Source: Flavobacteriaceae bacterium UBA2000
GTDB lineage: Bacteria; Bacteroidota; Bacteroidia; Flavobacteriales; Flavobacteriaceae
Length of the DNA stretch: 15,837 nucleotides
Direction: 5' to 3'
Assembly: GCA_002335345.1 (NCBI GenBank)
Contig: DDCS01000028.1
Coordinates: 1 to 15,837, forward strand
The position numbers and the translations under genes are program-made. The notes below the pieces were generated by a model. It saw nothing but the letters and a program-made list of their open reading frames with translations, had not been told where the DNA came from and searched no databases. Numbering within the stretch: position 1 is the first letter of the stretch; every line of letters starts with the position of its first letter. This document shows, piece after piece, positions 13,910 to 15,837 of this stretch.

Positions 13910-15103
13910 ATGCCACAAATTTCAACCAAAGGGGCTCAAATGCCCGAGTCACCCATAAGAAAGCTAGTTCCTTATGCCGAACAGGCCTATAAGCAAAACA
14001 AGAAGGTTTATCACCTCAATATAGGTCAACCTGACATTAAAACACCACAAGTCGCTTTAGACGCCGTAAGTCATCATGGCCTTTCTGTTTTAGCTTATTC
14101 ACGGAGTGAAGGATCGGAGCAATACCGCGAAAAAATTGCTCAATACTACAAGAGAAAATCGATAGCGGTTAGTGCTCAAGACATCGTGGTCACAACCGGA
14201 GGAAGTGAGGCCTTGTTATTTGCCATGGGCAGCGTGTGTAACGCAGGAGATGAGGTCATTATCCCCGAGCCGTTCTATGCGAATTACAACGGGTTTGCTC
14301 GCGCGAGTGATGTTACCGTAGTTCCAGTTGTTTCGGGTATAGAGGATAATTTTGCCTTACCTCCTATCGCGGATTTTGAAAAGCATATTACCCCCAAAAC
14401 TAAGGCCATTCTTATTTGCAATCCAGGCAATCCTACGGGATATTTGTATTCCAAACAAGAGATCCAAAGCCTCGTTGCTTTAGTAAAAAAACACGATTTA
14501 TTTCTGATCGCAGATGAGGTGTACCGCGAATTTACTTACGATGGTGCGCCACATTATTCGATTATGCAAGAGCCAGGACTTGAGGAACATGCCATATTAA
14601 TTGATTCTGTATCTAAACGTTATAGTATGTGCGGCGCCCGCATTGGATGCCTGGTTTCAAAAAATAAAACCTTAGTCGCCACCGCATTAAAATTTGCCCA
14701 GGCTAGGCTGAGCCCCCCAACTTTTGCGCAAATTGCCAGTGAAGCGGCGCTTGAAACGCCTCAATCTTACTTTGATGAGGTGATTACAGAATATCAAGAG
14801 CGACGAGATACCCTTGTGGCTGAATTACAAAAAATACCTGGGGTTATTATTGGCCAACCCAAAGGCGCTTTTTATTGTATTGCCCAGTTACCGGTAAACA
14901 ACAGTGATGACTTCGCTCAATGGCTTTTGGAATCTTTTGATCTCAACGGTGAAACGGTTATGGTTGCTCCAGCAGCAGGGTTTTACTCTAGCCCCGGTAT
15001 GGGGCTTAATCAGGTGCGTATCGCCTATGTGCTCAATAAACAAAGTCTGATCAACGCAGTCGCGATAATTAAAGCCGCGCTTGAGGTTTATCCCAATCCC
15101 TAA
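13910..15103 (+). CDS. Class I/II PLP-dependent aminotransferase
   Basis: A 397-residue fold-type I aminotransferase of the aspartate-aminotransferase-like I-gamma group. NPGNPTG (171-177, N174), ADEVYREF (201-208, with D202 and Y205), SVSKRYSMCGARIG (233-246) with the PLP-binding lysine K236 and phosphate-binding R244, and R370 in QVRIAYV for the substrate carboxylate are all present, so it should be active. Family members transfer amino groups from aspartate, aromatic or branched amino acids to 2-oxoglutarate; the sequence does not decide which. It lies 2 nt upstream of murB and 39 nt downstream of the DUF1573 gene, so all three may share a transcript. No hairpin is evident in the 39-nt gap. 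Confidence 0.92.
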   Translation: MPQISTKGAQMPESPIRKLVPYAEQAYKQNKKVYHLNIGQPDIKTPQVALDAVSHHGLSVLAYSRSEGSEQYREKIAQYYKRKSIAVSAQDIVVTTGGSEALLFAMGSVCNAGDEVIIPEPFYANYNGFARASDVTVVPVVSGIEDNFALPPIADFEKHITPKTKAILICNPGNPTGYLYSKQEIQSLVALVKKHDLFLIADEVYREFTYDGAPHYSIMQEPGLEEHAILIDSVSKRYSMCGARIGCLVSKNKTLVATALKFAQARLSPPTFAQIASEAALETPQSYFDEVITEYQERRDTLVAELQKIPGVIIGQPKGAFYCIAQLPVNNSDDFAQWLLESFDLNGETVMVAPAAGFYSSPGMGLNQVRIAYVLNKQSLINAVAIIKAALEVYPNP

Positions 15104-15105
15104 GG

Positions 15106-15837
15106 ATGCAACAAAACAAATCACTTAAAGCCTTCAATACTTTTGGCGTTGAAAGTCATGCAGAGTGGTTTGTCGAAGCCCGAACAGCTGATGAGGTTTG
15201 GTCCTGTCTTAAGGACTTTCGGGACAAACCCATAATGGTCCTCGGGGGCGGCAGTAACCTGTTGCTTACCAAAGACATTGATGGCCTTGTTCTCAAAATA
15301 AGCCTTAAAGGAATTACCATTGTTGAAGAATCTGAACATCATGTCCTGCTTGAAGTTCAATGCGGTGAAATTTGGCATGAGGTCGTTGAATATTGTTTAG
15401 AACACGATTTTGGCGGCATTGAAAACCTCGCCTTAATTCCCGGTCAAATGGGCACCGCACCGATACAAAATATCGGCGCATACGGCGTCGAGCTCAAAGA
15501 TGTTTTTGATTCGTGTGTTGCCCTAAACCGCAGCACGGGCCATAAGGAAGTTTTTAACCTTCAGGATTGTCAATTTGGCTACAGAGAAAGCGTCTTTAAA
15601 AACGAACTCAAAAATCAGTTTGTTATTTTAAGCGTGCGGATGCGGCTCACCAAAAAACAACATCAATTAAGATTGGACTATGGCAGCATCTCAGACGTCC
15701 TCAAGCAACAAGGGATTAAAAACCCGGGTATTCGCCAGGTTGCCCAAGCAGTGATCGCGATAAGACAATCGAAATTACCCGACCCAAAAAAGCTAGGCAA
15801 TAGTGGTAGTTTTTTTAAAAACCCCATTGTTCCGGAG
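15106..15837 (+). CDS. murB: UDP-N-acetylenolpyruvoylglucosamine reductase, 3' end outside the window
   Basis: MurB reduces UDP-GlcNAc-enolpyruvate to UDP-MurNAc with NADPH and FAD, the second committed step of peptidoglycan synthesis. The first 244 residues are visible and in frame to the edge. The FAD-binding region includes MVLGGGSNLLLT (44-55) and the IPGQMGTAPIQNIGAYG block (111-127). R160 in FGYRES fits the catalytic arginine, and S235 in GNSGSFFKNP is the proton-donating serine. The final catalytic glutamate lies beyond the window. The layout is that of the longer E. coli-type enzyme (about 340 residues). The ATG at 15106 is 2 nt after the aminotransferase stop. Confidence 0.96.
   Translation, partial: MQQNKSLKAFNTFGVESHAEWFVEARTADEVWSCLKDFRDKPIMVLGGGSNLLLTKDIDGLVLKISLKGITIVEESEHHVLLEVQCGEIWHEVVEYCLEHDFGGIENLALIPGQMGTAPIQNIGAYGVELKDVFDSCVALNRSTGHKEVFNLQDCQFGYRESVFKNELKNQFVILSVRMRLTKKQHQLRLDYGSISDVLKQQGIKNPGIRQVAQAVIAIRQSKLPDPKKLGNSGSFFKNPIVPE

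Noticed and set aside
1..15837. Possible CRISPR, mobile element, tRNA/rRNA, riboswitch or defence island
   Set aside because: No spaced direct repeats, transposase or integrase, tRNA cloverleaf or known riboswitch core seen; all gaps are under 170 nt and the genes are conserved housekeeping types.

Overview
This window is a stretch of ordinary, conserved core genome from a member of the Bacteroidota, most likely a Flavobacteriaceae species (this placement is inferred). Three things support it. Rho carries a long Asn/Gln/Arg-rich N-terminal stretch. Genes start without Shine-Dalgarno sequences, and several starts are preceded by the Bacteroidota -7 promoter motif TAnnTTTG. The gene order nudix / pyrE-SRPBCC / birA / rsfS-ftsH / LUD-cdsA-psd-ACBP / valS and the protein sequences resemble flavobacterial genomes as I remember them. 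I see no mobile element, CRISPR array, tRNA, rRNA, phage gene or defence system.

Layout. 2-1345 (+): transcription terminator Rho, cut at the left edge and closed by a strong intrinsic terminator (1427-1461). 1510-3303 (+): an M14-type zinc carboxypeptidase-like lipoprotein, overlapping tail to tail with a Nudix hydrolase (3250-3873, -). The Nudix gene is head to head with pyrE (3881, +), with only 7 nt between start codons. pyrE is followed by an SRPBCC-fold protein (4558-4950), which converges on the biotin ligase birA (4956-5690, -). 5773-8202 (+): rsfS and ftsH, linking ribosome silencing with membrane proteolysis. 8334-10722 (+): a LUD-domain protein, then cdsA, psd and an acyl-CoA-binding protein. 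The last three are joined by two 11-nt overlaps and form a membrane-phospholipid unit. 10730-13360 (-): valS. 13484-15837 (+): a secreted DUF1573 protein, a class I/II aminotransferase and murB, which is cut at the right edge.

How they work together. Most genes are housekeeping: transcription termination, pyrimidine synthesis, protein biotinylation, translation control, phosphatidylethanolamine synthesis, tRNA charging and peptidoglycan precursor synthesis. Coding density is very high and no gap exceeds 170 nt. Three convergent junctions are packed to within -54, +5 and +7 nt with no intrinsic terminator in sight.

I found no convincing previously undescribed system. The points most worth a second look are the acyl-CoA-binding protein coupled to phospholipid genes, the low-complexity Rho N-terminus with its in-frame hexanucleotide repeat, the orphan LUD protein, the Nudix protein's unassigned N-terminal segment, and the 7-nt Nudix/pyrE divergent junction.
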